In this document: in pieces, positions 1-7,536 of the stretch | Position numbering within the stretch: position 1 is the first letter of the stretch | Layout: the number at the start of each line of letters is the position of its first letter | NCBI GenBank assembly: GCA_050246595.1 | Contig: JBFWVT010000068.1 | Coordinates: forward strand, 1-26,990 | Reading direction: 5' to 3' | DNA from: DATARH01 sp050246595 | GTDB taxonomy: Bacteria > Pseudomonadota > Alphaproteobacteria > ATCC43930 > CGMCC-115725 | DNA length: 26,990 nt | The notes under the pieces: generated by a model | The model's database searches: none | Told to the model about the DNA's origin: nothing | Seen by the model: only the letters and a program-made list of their open reading frames with translations | Position numbers and translations under genes: made by a program

Positions 1-111
1 GATCCGCGCACCACCGAGGACACGTGGCGCCAGATCGGCTCCTTGCTCGATCATTTCTCCGCACAGGAATGCGCAAACTACCTCGCCAATGCCGGCTACG
101 CTTCAACCTGA
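1..111 (+). CDS. IS630-type transposase, C-terminal end (partial)
   Basis: An open frame enters from the left edge and ends at TGA 109-111, giving 37 residues. The segment around residues 9-35 (W-R-Q-I-G-S-L-L-D, then E-C-A-N-Y-L-A-N-A-G-Y) matches the well-known C-terminal tail of IS630-family DDE transposases, where the aspartate-rich catalytic core lies further upstream. That core is outside the window, so activity cannot be judged. The gene runs toward the minus-strand HpnG-like gene and marks the right end of an insertion sequence. Confidence 0.75.
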   Translation, partial: DPRTTEDTWRQIGSLLDHFSAQECANYLANAGYAST

Positions 112-126
112 AACGATCACGCTCTA
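1..126 (+). mobile_element. Right end of an IS630-family insertion sequence (partial)
   Basis: The transposase stop is followed by 13 bases and then a TA dinucleotide at 125-126. IS630/Tc1-type elements insert at TA and leave it duplicated, and their ends lie within a few tens of bases of the transposase stop. The exact boundary is inferred, because the left end with its inverted repeat is not in the window. Confidence 0.45.
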
Positions 127-186
127 ATGGTGGGAACGGCGATCCGAGAAGCGCGGCGCGGCGTCTCTTGGCGCGGTGCGTCGGGT

Positions 187-858
187 CTAATCGGCCAGGG
201 CGCTGCGCAGGGCGCGCGCCGGACCGGCCAGCGCGGTCAAAGCCTGCCGCGTTTCGCAAGCCAGCCCGAACAGCGCCCCGATCTGCCAGGGCCGGCGCAA
301 GACTTCGCTGAACACGCGGTGCACCGCCGGCGTGCCGTTTTTCCACAACGGGATCAGCGCCGCGGGCGGCAATTTGCGCGTTGCCGGATCGGCGATCGTG
401 CGCAGGACAAGAAACGGCAGACCGGCGGCTTCGGCGGTGCGCGCGACAATCGCGCTTTCGAGATCGACCGCCAGCGCGCCGGTATTGCGCCAGGCCCGCA
501 GCTTGTCCTCCTCGGTGGAAAGGATATCGCTCGAACCGAGGACCGGGCCTTCGAGCGCGCCGATGCGGCGGGCCAGCTCGCCGACCTGCCGGTGAAACCT
601 TTGGTTGGGAAGCCATCGCCGGTCGTCGCCGATGACCTCGGCCGACAGGATTACCTGTCCCGAGCGCAGTTGCGGCGCCAGCCCGCCGGCGACGCCAAAG
701 CTGATCAGAAATTTTGCGCGTCTGGCGGCAAGTTCGACGAGTTCTGCCGTGCGCCGCGGGTCCCCGGCGCCGACAATGACCTGAAAGCCGGCGGCACGGG
801 CCACTCTAGCCTCCGCGGCGAGGCCGGAGGTGCAGAGCACCGGTGTCAATGTGCGCAT
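187..858 (-). CDS. hpnG: Hopanoid-associated phosphorylase-like nucleosidase (HpnG-like)
   Basis: The product has 223 residues and belongs to the PNP/MTAN phosphorylase superfamily. Visible features are a glycine-rich S-F-G-V-A-G-G segment at residues 53-59, a D-L-E-S motif at 132-135 in the position of the family's nucleoside-binding glutamate, and R-T-I-A-D at 153-157, whose Asp157 matches the catalytic acid of MTAN enzymes. The length and N-terminus fit HpnG, which removes adenine from adenosylhopane to give ribosylhopane in hopanoid side-chain synthesis. The frame stays open upstream to about 1239, but the ATG at 858 fits the family start and the upstream stretch has no family similarity. 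No other hopanoid gene is in the window; any partner would lie left of the IS630 fragment. Another MTAN-like nucleosidase role remains possible. Confidence 0.7.
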   Translation of the reverse strand: MRTLTPVLCTSGLAAEARVARAAGFQVIVGAGDPRRTAELVELAARRAKFLISFGVAGGLAPQLRSGQVILSAEVIGDDRRWLPNQRFHRQVGELARRIGALEGPVLGSSDILSTEEDKLRAWRNTGALAVDLESAIVARTAEAAGLPFLVLRTIADPATRKLPPAALIPLWKNGTPAVHRVFSEVLRRPWQIGALFGLACETRQALTALAGPARALRSALAD

Positions 859-1288
859 TGCGCAGCCCCCCTTCGCTGCGAAAACGGCTGTCGGCAGGTT
901 GGACGAAAAGGTTCCGCGGGCGGGTCCACCGCGGCCGCCAAGTGCCGCGGCTGGGTTGACGCTTTCACGGGCGAGGGCGGCAATCTGCCATCCGCGCCGG
1001 GCGCAATCCCTACGCGAGCGGAGGCCCGAAGACCAGGAAAAAAACGCCGCGCGGCGCGTCCGGGAAGGAACTTTCCCCGGCCTGTGACCATTCCGCAGCC
1101 GTCGCGCGGCACCCCGGAAACCTGGATGGCGAGCCTTGCGACGCGGCGGCGGGCGGCGATTTCCGGAGCGGCCGGTCGCGCCGTTCGGCCGCATTCGCCA
1201 CCCTGCGGCGGCGCTGAGGCTATCGCTGCGTCCCCGCACCCGCTATGTTCGGCCGATCGTCTCTCGTGAATTTCCGCCGATTTTGACC
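859..1288. other. 430-bp gene-free stretch between hpnG and ribF
   Basis: The region separates two divergent genes and should hold both promoters. Open frames cross it in several phases, as expected at this GC content, but none resembles a known protein. I recognised no riboswitch: conserved FMN and cobalamin riboswitch cores were looked for by eye and not found. The one clear structure is a GC hairpin followed by seven T residues on the minus strand, listed separately. Confidence 0.5.
1038..1080 (-). terminator. Intrinsic-terminator-like hairpin plus T7 tract
   Basis: Read on the minus strand, an imperfect stem (CCGGGGAA pairing with TTCCCGG, 1080-1060) is followed by the self-complementary CGCCGCGCGGCG (1056-1045) and then seven T residues (1044-1038). 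This is the layout of a Rho-independent terminator. It lies upstream of hpnG and about 1.2 kb beyond the next minus-strand gene, so what it would terminate is unclear. Confidence 0.4.
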
Positions 1289-2266
1289 GTGCTCCGCATC
1301 GTCCGCCATCCCGGTCCCGAATCCAGCCATCCGCGCGGCGCGGTGCTGGCGATGGGCAATTTCGACGGGCTGCATCGCGGCCATGCGGCGCTGATCGAAG
1401 AGGCGTACGAGCGCGCCCGCGCGGCCGAGCTGCCCGCCGGGGTGTTGACCTTCGAGCCGCACCCGCGCAGCGTGTTCATGCCCGATGGCGAGCCGTTCCG
1501 GCTGACCCCGTTCCGGGTCAAGCAGCGCGAGATCGCGCGGCTCGGGGTCGATCTGCTGTTCGTGCAGCATTTCGACCTCGATTTCGCCCATAAGAGCGCC
1601 GAATCGTTTGTCGCCGATGTGCTGGTCGGCGCGATCGGCGCGAGCCATATCGTCGTCGGACATGACGGCACGTTCGGCAACCGCCGCCGCGGCACGCCGG
1701 ACATGCTGCGCGCGGCCGGGCGCGAGCACGGGTTCGGCGTGACCGTTGTCGAGCCGGTGCGCGGTCCCGATGCCGCGATCTGTTCCTCGACCCATATCCG
1801 CGAGTTGCTGCGCGCCGGCAAGCCGCGCGAGGCGGCGATGCAGCTCGGCCGCTGGTGGGAGATCGACGGGCGCGTCATGGAAGGCGACCGGCGCGGCCGC
1901 ACGATCGGCTTTCCGACTGTCAATCTCGGTCTCGCCGAGTATCTGCGCCCGGCTTTCGGCGTTTACGCGGTGCGGGTGGCGGGAGACGGTCCCGACGATC
2001 CGTTCGCCGGGCGCTGGATCGACGGCGTCGCCAATATCGGGCTGCGTCCGACGGTCGGCACGCCGGAGCCGCGGCTCGAAGCCAATCTGTTCGATGTGGA
2101 TGCCGATCTGTACGGACGGCACTTGCGGGTCGCGCTGATCGAATTCATCCGGCCGGAACGCAGATTCGCCGGGCTCGATGCGCTGAAGGCGCAGATCGCC
2201 GAGGACGCGGCCCGGGCGCGCAGCATTCTCGCCGCTGCGCCGCAGGAAGTGGCGGGATCTCTGTAG
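1289..2266 (+). CDS. ribF: Bifunctional riboflavin kinase / FAD synthetase
   Basis: The product has 325 residues, close to the usual 310 for RibF. The N-terminal nucleotidyltransferase domain shows G-N-F-D-G-L-H-R-G-H at residues 23-32 and the S-S-T-H-I-R motif at 166-171. The C-terminal flavokinase domain shows G-R-T-I-G-F-P-T-V-N at 203-212 and a later A-N-I-G-L-R-P-T. It phosphorylates riboflavin to FMN and adenylylates FMN to FAD in the cytoplasm. The frame is open further upstream. I chose GTG 1289 because it gives the family N-terminus; TTG 1283 is an equally close alternative. The gene converges with the YciI-like gene 55 bp downstream. Confidence 0.92.
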   Translation: MLRIVRHPGPESSHPRGAVLAMGNFDGLHRGHAALIEEAYERARAAELPAGVLTFEPHPRSVFMPDGEPFRLTPFRVKQREIARLGVDLLFVQHFDLDFAHKSAESFVADVLVGAIGASHIVVGHDGTFGNRRRGTPDMLRAAGREHGFGVTVVEPVRGPDAAICSSTHIRELLRAGKPREAAMQLGRWWEIDGRVMEGDRRGRTIGFPTVNLGLAEYLRPAFGVYAVRVAGDGPDDPFAGRWIDGVANIGLRPTVGTPEPRLEANLFDVDADLYGRHLRVALIEFIRPERRFAGLDALKAQIAEDAARARSILAAAPQEVAGSL

Positions 2267-2321
2267 AGCCGCCCGGCATGCGGCGGAGATTCTGTGCTCG
2301 GCTCACCGGGTTGACGCAACG

Positions 2322-2918
2322 CTAGTCCATCACGCCGCGCTGCCAGTCGTAGATGTCGAGGCGCTGGTAGATGCCGTTTGTGCAATACGGCTCGTCGCGG
2401 AAGAAATCGTCGAGCGCGGCGCGGCTCTCGAATTCGTAGATCATCGCACTGCCGAGCCATTCCCTGCCGCCGGAATCGGTCAGATAGCCGCGCGACAGGC
2501 AATTGCTCGCGTCCTTCTGTTGCAGATGCGCGCGGTGGGCGGCGAGGATCGTGTTGCGGAACTCGGTGATACCCGGCTTGCCGATGCCGTGAAAGAAAAA
2601 CCCCGTGAGACCGGGGCGCGGCGGCGCGGTCTTCTGGCGGGTGGCGAGTGCGCAGTGCCAGTCGCTGATCTCGTCGCTCTCGACGATGCCGTGCATGGCT
2701 AGCGGGTCCTCGGCGACGAAACGCGCGGTCGCCTCCGGCACGGTGCCCGGCAGATCGAGCTGATAGAGATAACCGGCCGGCGCGTCGCCGCGAAAGATCG
2801 GGCCGTAGGTCACCAGCGCGTCGCGCCAGTCGCGCAGAAACCGCGCATGGTCCTCGCGCAGGCTGCGCGGCAGACCGGGCAGGTCGACCGTGGAACGACG
2901 GATCACCACCTGTGCCAC
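2322..2918 (-). CDS. Protein with two tandem YciI-like domains
   Basis: The product has 198 residues and starts at GTG 2918, preceded by GGGAGGAAAG at good spacing. Residues 1-90 look like one YciI-type ferredoxin-like fold: H24, a G-P-I turn at 39-41, a middle strand with a Y-L-Y-Q-L segment, then A-E-D-P at 69-72 and a final strand ending S-D-W. Residues 104-195 repeat this plan: H128 and H131, then G-R-E-W-L-G, then R-D-E-P at 174-177, ending I-Y-D-W. YciI proteins are usually single domains of about 95 residues that dimerise, so this looks like a fused pseudo-dimer. The biochemical role is unknown; related proteins include dehydrochlorinases and muconolactone-isomerase-like enzymes. It is divergent from hyuA, with 92 bp between the starts. 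Confidence 0.75.
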   Translation of the reverse strand: MAQVVIRRSTVDLPGLPRSLREDHARFLRDWRDALVTYGPIFRGDAPAGYLYQLDLPGTVPEATARFVAEDPLAMHGIVESDEISDWHCALATRQKTAPPRPGLTGFFFHGIGKPGITEFRNTILAAHRAHLQQKDASNCLSRGYLTDSGGREWLGSAMIYEFESRAALDDFFRDEPYCTNGIYQRLDIYDWQRGVMD

Positions 2919-3010
2919 TTCTTTCCTCCCGGCAGTCCCGGCGCGCTTGGCTTTCGCCACGCGGCCGGAGGATATTAGCCGGACGGGCGCGGTGGAAAGA
3001 GGGATGCGGC

Positions 3011-5077
3011 ATGGCGTGGCGGATCGGCGTTGATATCGGCGGCACATTTACCGATGTCGCGCTGGTCGATGAAGCGAGCGGCCGGATCGGTCTCGTCAAA
3101 TTGCTGACGACCCCTGATGATTTCAGCCGCGCCGTTGTCGCCGGGCTGAAAAGCGGTCTGGAGCGCGAGGTGATCGACCCGGCCGCGGTTACGCTGCTGG
3201 CGCATGCGACAACGATCGTCACCAACGCGCTGTTCGAGAAAAAGGGCGCCCGCACCGGTCTCGTCACGACACGGGGGTTTCGCGACCTGCTCGAACTGCG
3301 CCGCTCGTCGCGCGCCGATCTGTACGATCTGTTTCAGGACCCGCCCGACATGCTGGTGCCGCGCCGCTGGCGCTTTGAGATCACCGAGCGGGTCGGCGCG
3401 GCGGGAGAGATCGTGACCCCGCTCGCCGAGGACGAGATCGACGGGGTGATCAGTGCGATCCGTGCCGCCGAACTGGAGAGCGTCGCGGTCGGGCTGCTGT
3501 TCTCGTTTCTCAACGACACGCACGAGCGGCGTCTCGGCGAGCGGCTGCGGGCCGCGCTGCCCGATGTCGGAATCTATCTGTCCTGCGAGATCCTGCCCGA
3601 AATCCGCGAGTTCGAGCGGATCAGCACGACCGCGGTCTGCGCCTATGTCGGAAAGCTGCTTGCCGCCTATCTCGACCGGTTGCAACGCGCCGCTTCCGGT
3701 CTCGGATTGCCGCCGCTTTACGTAATGGGGTCGAGCGGCGGCATGTTCGATGTCGCCGAGGCGCTGCGGATGCCGGCGATGGCGGTCGAGAGCGGACCCG
3801 CCGCCGGGGTCGTCGCGGCGCAACTGGCCGGCGCGCAGCTCGGCGTGGCCAATCTGATCTCGTTCGATATGGGCGGCACGACCGCGAAGGCGAGCCTGAT
3901 CGCAGGGGGAGAAATCACGGTCACGGCCGAGTACGAGGTCGGCGGCGGCGCGGCGAAGCGCTGGCTGCAAGGCACCGGGCATCCGGTGCGCGTGCCGGTC
4001 ATCGACCTCGCCGAGGTCAGCGCCGGCGGCGGCAGCATCGCCTGGGTCGATCCCGGCGGCGCGCTCAGGGTCGGGCCGGAAAGCGCCGGCGCGATACCGG
4101 GTCCGGCCGCCTATGGACAAGGCGGCAGCAGGCCGACGGTCAGCGACGCCGATATCGTGCTCGGCTGGCTCGACCGCAAGGCGCTGCTCGGCGGCGATCT
4201 GCCGATCGACGCGGGGGCGGCCGAGAGCGCGATCGCGCGCGAGGTTGCGGCCCCGCTCGCTCTGTCGGTCGCGGAGGCCGCCGCCAAGATCGTCGAGATC
4301 GTCAACGCCAACATGGCCGAGGCGCTGCGCATCGTCTCGGTCGAGCGCGGCCACGATCCGCGGGAGTTTGCGCTGATCGCGTTTGGCGGGGCCGGGCCGG
4401 TGCACGCCGTGTTCCTTGCCGCCGAACTCGGGATCGGCGAGGTCATCGTGCCGCCGGCGCCGGGCGCGTTCTCGGCGCTGGGTCTGGTCGCCAGCGACAT
4501 CAAGCGCGGCTACAGCCGCACGCTCTACGCCGATCTCGGCACGGTCGAACCCGAGCGGATTGCCGCCGCGCTCGACGCGATGGCGGGGGAGGCCGGGGCG
4601 ATGCTGGAGGCGGCGCGCGTACCGCCGGAGCGCCGGGCATTGCTGCGCTCGGCCGATGTCCGCTACCGCCGGCAGGCCTACGAACTGACCGTGCCGCTCG
4701 CCGACGGGCCGGTTACGCGCGAGACGCTCGATGCGCTCGCGGCGTCGTTTCACGACCGGCACCGCCGGACCTACGGTCACGCCAACCCGAACGAGACCGT
4801 GCAGCTCGTCAATCTGCGGCTGACCGCATCAGGCCGCTCTCCGGAACTGATATTGCGCCAGCACGGCGGCGCCGATCGCCCGAAGCGCGAGCGCTCAGCG
4901 TGGTTTCCCGAGACCGGGTTCATCGCCTGCCCGGTGCATTGGCGCGACGGTCTCGTGCCCGAAACGGTGCTGACCGGGCCGGCGATCGTCGAGGCGCTCG
5001 ACACAACTGTTGTCGTGCCGCCGGGCTGGACCGCACTGGTCGATGTACGCGGTTACATCAGATTGCGTAGTAATTAA
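3011..5077 (+). CDS. hyuA: Hydantoinase A / 5-oxoprolinase-type subunit
   Basis: The product has 688 residues, the normal size for HyuA. It opens with G-V-D-I-G-G-T-F-T-D (residues 6-15), the ATP-binding phosphate loop of the hydantoinase A/oxoprolinase family, with a second actin-like motif F-D-M-G-G-T-T at 285-291 and F-G-G-A-G-P at 458-463. The C-terminus (G-P-A-I-V-E then T-T-V-V-V-P-P-G-W) is also typical. With HyuB it forms an ATP-dependent amidohydrolase acting on cyclic imides or lactams; the substrate cannot be told from sequence. The ATG at 3011 has AGAGGG seven bases upstream and gives the family N-terminus. The hyuB partner is 630 bp downstream, separated by an AT-rich foreign-looking gene. 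Confidence 0.92.
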   Translation: MAWRIGVDIGGTFTDVALVDEASGRIGLVKLLTTPDDFSRAVVAGLKSGLEREVIDPAAVTLLAHATTIVTNALFEKKGARTGLVTTRGFRDLLELRRSSRADLYDLFQDPPDMLVPRRWRFEITERVGAAGEIVTPLAEDEIDGVISAIRAAELESVAVGLLFSFLNDTHERRLGERLRAALPDVGIYLSCEILPEIREFERISTTAVCAYVGKLLAAYLDRLQRAASGLGLPPLYVMGSSGGMFDVAEALRMPAMAVESGPAAGVVAAQLAGAQLGVANLISFDMGGTTAKASLIAGGEITVTAEYEVGGGAAKRWLQGTGHPVRVPVIDLAEVSAGGGSIAWVDPGGALRVGPESAGAIPGPAAYGQGGSRPTVSDADIVLGWLDRKALLGGDLPIDAGAAESAIAREVAAPLALSVAEAAAKIVEIVNANMAEALRIVSVERGHDPREFALIAFGGAGPVHAVFLAAELGIGEVIVPPAPGAFSALGLVASDIKRGYSRTLYADLGTVEPERIAAALDAMAGEAGAMLEAARVPPERRALLRSADVRYRRQAYELTVPLADGPVTRETLDALAASFHDRHRRTYGHANPNETVQLVNLRLTASGRSPELILRQHGGADRPKRERSAWFPETGFIACPVHWRDGLVPETVLTGPAIVEALDTTVVVPPGWTALVDVRGYIRLRSN

Positions 5078-5092
5078 GTATTAACTTATAGT
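5063..5092 (+). promoter_or_regulatory. Candidate sigma-70 promoter for the GIY-YIG gene
   Basis: TTGCGT at 5063-5068 and TATAGT at 5087-5092 are separated by 18 bp, and both resemble sigma-70 boxes. They lie at the very end of hyuA, in the AT-rich transition, about 40 bp upstream of the start codon of the inserted gene. AT-rich DNA gives such matches by chance, so this is a prediction only. Confidence 0.4.
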
Positions 5093-5131
5093 AGCTGAAA
5101 ATTCCTGTTGCTATCGATTTGGAGGACATGC

Positions 5132-5665
5132 ATGAATTTTTTACCATACGGTCCGGTACGTTTACCGAGAGATGATGAGGGATTGTTGCTTCTTGACAGC
5201 CAGACCAGGAGAGAGTTTTGGGACAAGGCCGACGAGCTGGACCAAGGCTTGTCGGAAGCTTGCGGCTGTTACGTGTTCGCTGTCAAGACCGGGAAGGTTG
5301 CGAAGCCCTGGTATGTGGGAAAAGCTGAGCGCCAGCCATTTAAGCGAGAATGTCTAACAGAGCACAAGGTGAACAAGTATAACTCAATTTTGCAAAGTAG
5401 CGCGCGAGGGATTCCATGTCTGTACCTCTATGCTCGTGTCACTGCTGCGTACCAAAATTTTTCTAAACCAACTACATCTCAATACAGGGATATTCCATAT
5501 CTTGAGAAAATGCTGATTGGCGCGGCTCTCGGCAAAAATAAAGATCTCTTGAATATCCAAGAAACTAAGTTGTTGAAGGAAATGTATGTTCCGGGCCTCA
5601 TAAACACCGGGAAGGGGCGCCCTAGCCCAGCGATGCAGGAGTTGAAATATGTGATGGGGTATTAA
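5132..5665 (+). CDS. GIY-YIG nuclease-like protein, AT-rich insert
   Basis: The product has 177 residues and starts at ATG 5132, with GGAGGA at 5121-5126. The middle resembles a GIY-YIG endonuclease fold: G45-C46-Y47 for GIY, Y61-V62-G63-K64 for YIG, R72 in F-K-R-E-C, H78, and E125 in Y-L-E-K-M-L-I, the usual place of the metal-binding glutamate. All core catalytic positions therefore appear present. Residues 1-40 and 140-177 are not recognised. Base composition and codon use (many AAA, AAT and TTT codons) differ sharply from the GC-rich hyuA and hyuB on either side, which indicates recent transfer. No transposase, repeat or partner gene comes with it. The target and role (homing, repair, defence) are unknown. 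Confidence 0.65.
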   Translation: MNFLPYGPVRLPRDDEGLLLLDSQTRREFWDKADELDQGLSEACGCYVFAVKTGKVAKPWYVGKAERQPFKRECLTEHKVNKYNSILQSSARGIPCLYLYARVTAAYQNFSKPTTSQYRDIPYLEKMLIGAALGKNKDLLNIQETKLLKEMYVPGLINTGKGRPSPAMQELKYVMGY

Positions 5666-5707
5666 GTTAAACTTGAACTCTATCGTTCGTGCTTCGGAGA
5701 GATTTTG

Positions 5708-7468
5708 ATGCCCGACACAGTTGCCCGGCTGCCCCACCCTCATGCTCCCCCCCAGCTGGTGGATGGAGTTGGGCAGGTTGTGCCGAGAAAGATCGACCCG
5801 GCCCGCTTCGAAGTCGTCAAGAACGCGCTGATCTCGGCGGCCGAGGAGATGAAGATCGTCCTCGCCAAGACCGCGTATTCGCCGCTGTTGAAGGTGGCCG
5901 GCGATTATTCCTGCGGGATTTTCGACCGGGCCGGCAATATGGTCGCGCAAGGCCCCGACCTGCCGATCCATCTCGGATCGATGCCGGATGCGGTGCGCGC
6001 GGTGATCGCCGCGTTCCCGCAGATCGAAGCCGGAGATGTGTTTATCCACAACGACCCGTATCACGGCGGATCGCACCTGCCCGATGTCAACGTCGTCGCG
6101 CCGTGCTTTTTTGGCGAGCGCCTGCTCGGGTTTGGCTGCGTGCGGGCGCATTGGCCGGATGTCGGCAGCGCGACGCCGGGCAGCTACGGCGCGGTTACCG
6201 AAATCTACGGCGAGGGGCTGCGCCTGCCGCCGGTCCGGCTCTACCGCGATGGCGAGCCGGACCCGAATGTCGAGGCGATCATCTTCGCCAATGTCCGCAC
6301 GCCCGAGGAACGCAGGGGCGATCTGCGCGCCCAGGTCGCCGCCAATCGACGCGCCCAGACCCGGCTGTCCGCTCTCGCCGACCGCTACGGCGCCGACGAG
6401 CTATGCGCGATCATGGACGAGGTGCTCGACTATTCGGAGCGCATGATGCGCGCCGCGCTGGCCAGGCTGCCGGATGGCGAGGCCGGTTTTACGGATGTGT
6501 TCGACGGCGACGGCGTGCTGACGCCGGGAAGCGACCGGGACGAGCCGTTTACGGTGCGGCTGACCGTGCGCAAACAGGGCGACACGATCACCGCCGATTT
6601 CGCCGGCTCCGATCCCGCGGTGCCGGGACCGATGAATGCGCCGCTGACCGTGACGGCATCCGGCGTGTACTGCGCGCTGAAGATGATCGCCGACCCGAAA
6701 AGCCTGATCCCGCCCAATTCCGGCTGCTGGCGCCCGGTTACCGTGACCGCGCCGGCCGGCTCGGTCGTCAATGCCCAGCCGCCCTCGCCGGTCGTCTACG
6801 CCAACCACGAGATGTCGCACCGGGTTGCCGATATGGTGATGGCCGCGATGGCAAAGATCACGCCCGACACGGTGATGGCCGGCTCGCAGGGCACCTCGGC
6901 GGTCATCACCTTCGGCGGACGCGACCCGCAGCGCGGCGAGCGCTATGTCAGCTACGAGTCGCTGAAGGGCGGGTTCGGCGCGCGGCCGGTGAAGGACGGA
7001 ATCAACGCCGTCGCCAGCACGGTCAGCAACATGATGAACACGCCAATTGAAATCCTCGAAATGAGTTTCCCGCTGCGGGTCGAGGAATACGCGCTGGTGC
7101 CGGACAGCGGCGGCCCTGGAAAGTGGCGGGGCGGTCTCGGGGCGCGGCGGGTATGGCGCGTGCTTGGTCACGAGGCGCATGCGGCGGTGTGTTGCGAGCG
7201 CACTGTGACGCCGCCCTTCGGTCTCGCCGACGGGCAGGACGGCGGCGCGATGCGGCTGTGGCTCGAACTGCCCGACGGCGGCACGCAACCCCTCAACTCA
7301 AAGGGCGCGTTTCGGGTGCCGTCGGGCGGGCGGGTCGTGATGGAGGCGCCGGGGTCCGGAGGGTTCGGCCCGCCCGAGGAGCGCGATCCGGCGCATCTCG
7401 CCGCCGATCTCGCGGACGGCTATGTCAGTCCCGAGGCGGCGCGGCGGGATTACCAAAGCGGCGCTTAG
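5708..7468 (+). CDS. hyuB: Hydantoinase B / 5-oxoprolinase-type subunit
   Basis: The product has 586 residues, normal for HyuB. Family landmarks include I-R/K-N-A-L-like F-E-V-V-K-N-A-L near residue 35, the N-D-P-Y-H-G-G-S-H motif at 115-123, and the C-terminal D-S-G-G-P-G-K-W-R-G-G-L-G segment. It is the partner of HyuA in ATP-dependent hydrolysis of hydantoins or 5-oxoproline-like substrates. ATG 5708 has GGAGAG at 5696-5701; a TTG immediately before it is in frame but badly spaced. The first 30 residues, rich in proline and histidine, are longer than usual for the family. HyuA and HyuB are normally adjacent or overlapping, so the foreign gene between them is probably a later insertion. Confidence 0.92.
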   Translation: MPDTVARLPHPHAPPQLVDGVGQVVPRKIDPARFEVVKNALISAAEEMKIVLAKTAYSPLLKVAGDYSCGIFDRAGNMVAQGPDLPIHLGSMPDAVRAVIAAFPQIEAGDVFIHNDPYHGGSHLPDVNVVAPCFFGERLLGFGCVRAHWPDVGSATPGSYGAVTEIYGEGLRLPPVRLYRDGEPDPNVEAIIFANVRTPEERRGDLRAQVAANRRAQTRLSALADRYGADELCAIMDEVLDYSERMMRAALARLPDGEAGFTDVFDGDGVLTPGSDRDEPFTVRLTVRKQGDTITADFAGSDPAVPGPMNAPLTVTASGVYCALKMIADPKSLIPPNSGCWRPVTVTAPAGSVVNAQPPSPVVYANHEMSHRVADMVMAAMAKITPDTVMAGSQGTSAVITFGGRDPQRGERYVSYESLKGGFGARPVKDGINAVASTVSNMMNTPIEILEMSFPLRVEEYALVPDSGGPGKWRGGLGARRVWRVLGHEAHAAVCCERTVTPPFGLADGQDGGAMRLWLELPDGGTQPLNSKGAFRVPSGGRVVMEAPGSGGFGPPEERDPAHLAADLADGYVSPEAARRDYQSGA

Positions 7469-7470
7469 CG

Positions 7471-7504
7471 TCCTTCGAGACAGACGCCGCGCGGCCTCGA
7501 AGGA
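7471..7504. terminator. Hairpin between convergent hyuB and ettA
   Basis: TCCTTCGAG at 7471-7479 and CTCGAAGGA at 7496-7504 are perfect 9-bp arms. The intervening 16 bases include the self-complementary GCCGCGCGGC. It begins two bases after the hyuB stop. There is no T tract on either strand, so it may act as a factor-dependent or RNA-stabilising hairpin, or be a copy of a dispersed palindrome. Confidence 0.45.
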
Positions 7505-7536
7505 GGCATGACGCCGGGGCCGATCAAATCAGGACG

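Noticed and set aside
859..1239. N-terminal extension of the HpnG-like protein to 350 residues
   Set aside because: The extension has no family similarity, contains the terminator-like structure, and the family start is at 858.
1081..1288. FMN riboswitch upstream of ribF
   Set aside because: The conserved core sequences were not found; the region is generic GC-rich DNA.
2975..4780. A 601-codon frame antisense to hyuA, and similar long antisense frames opposite ftsK (21667-24036) and across psd-pssA (24489-25916)
   Set aside because: Their translations are low-complexity Arg/Ala/Gly/Asp mixtures with no motifs, while the sense strand has complete conserved domains.
5689..7050. A 453-codon plus-strand frame overlapping hyuB
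   Set aside because: It is an out-of-frame shadow of hyuB with an Arg-rich translation; the hyuB frame carries all family motifs.
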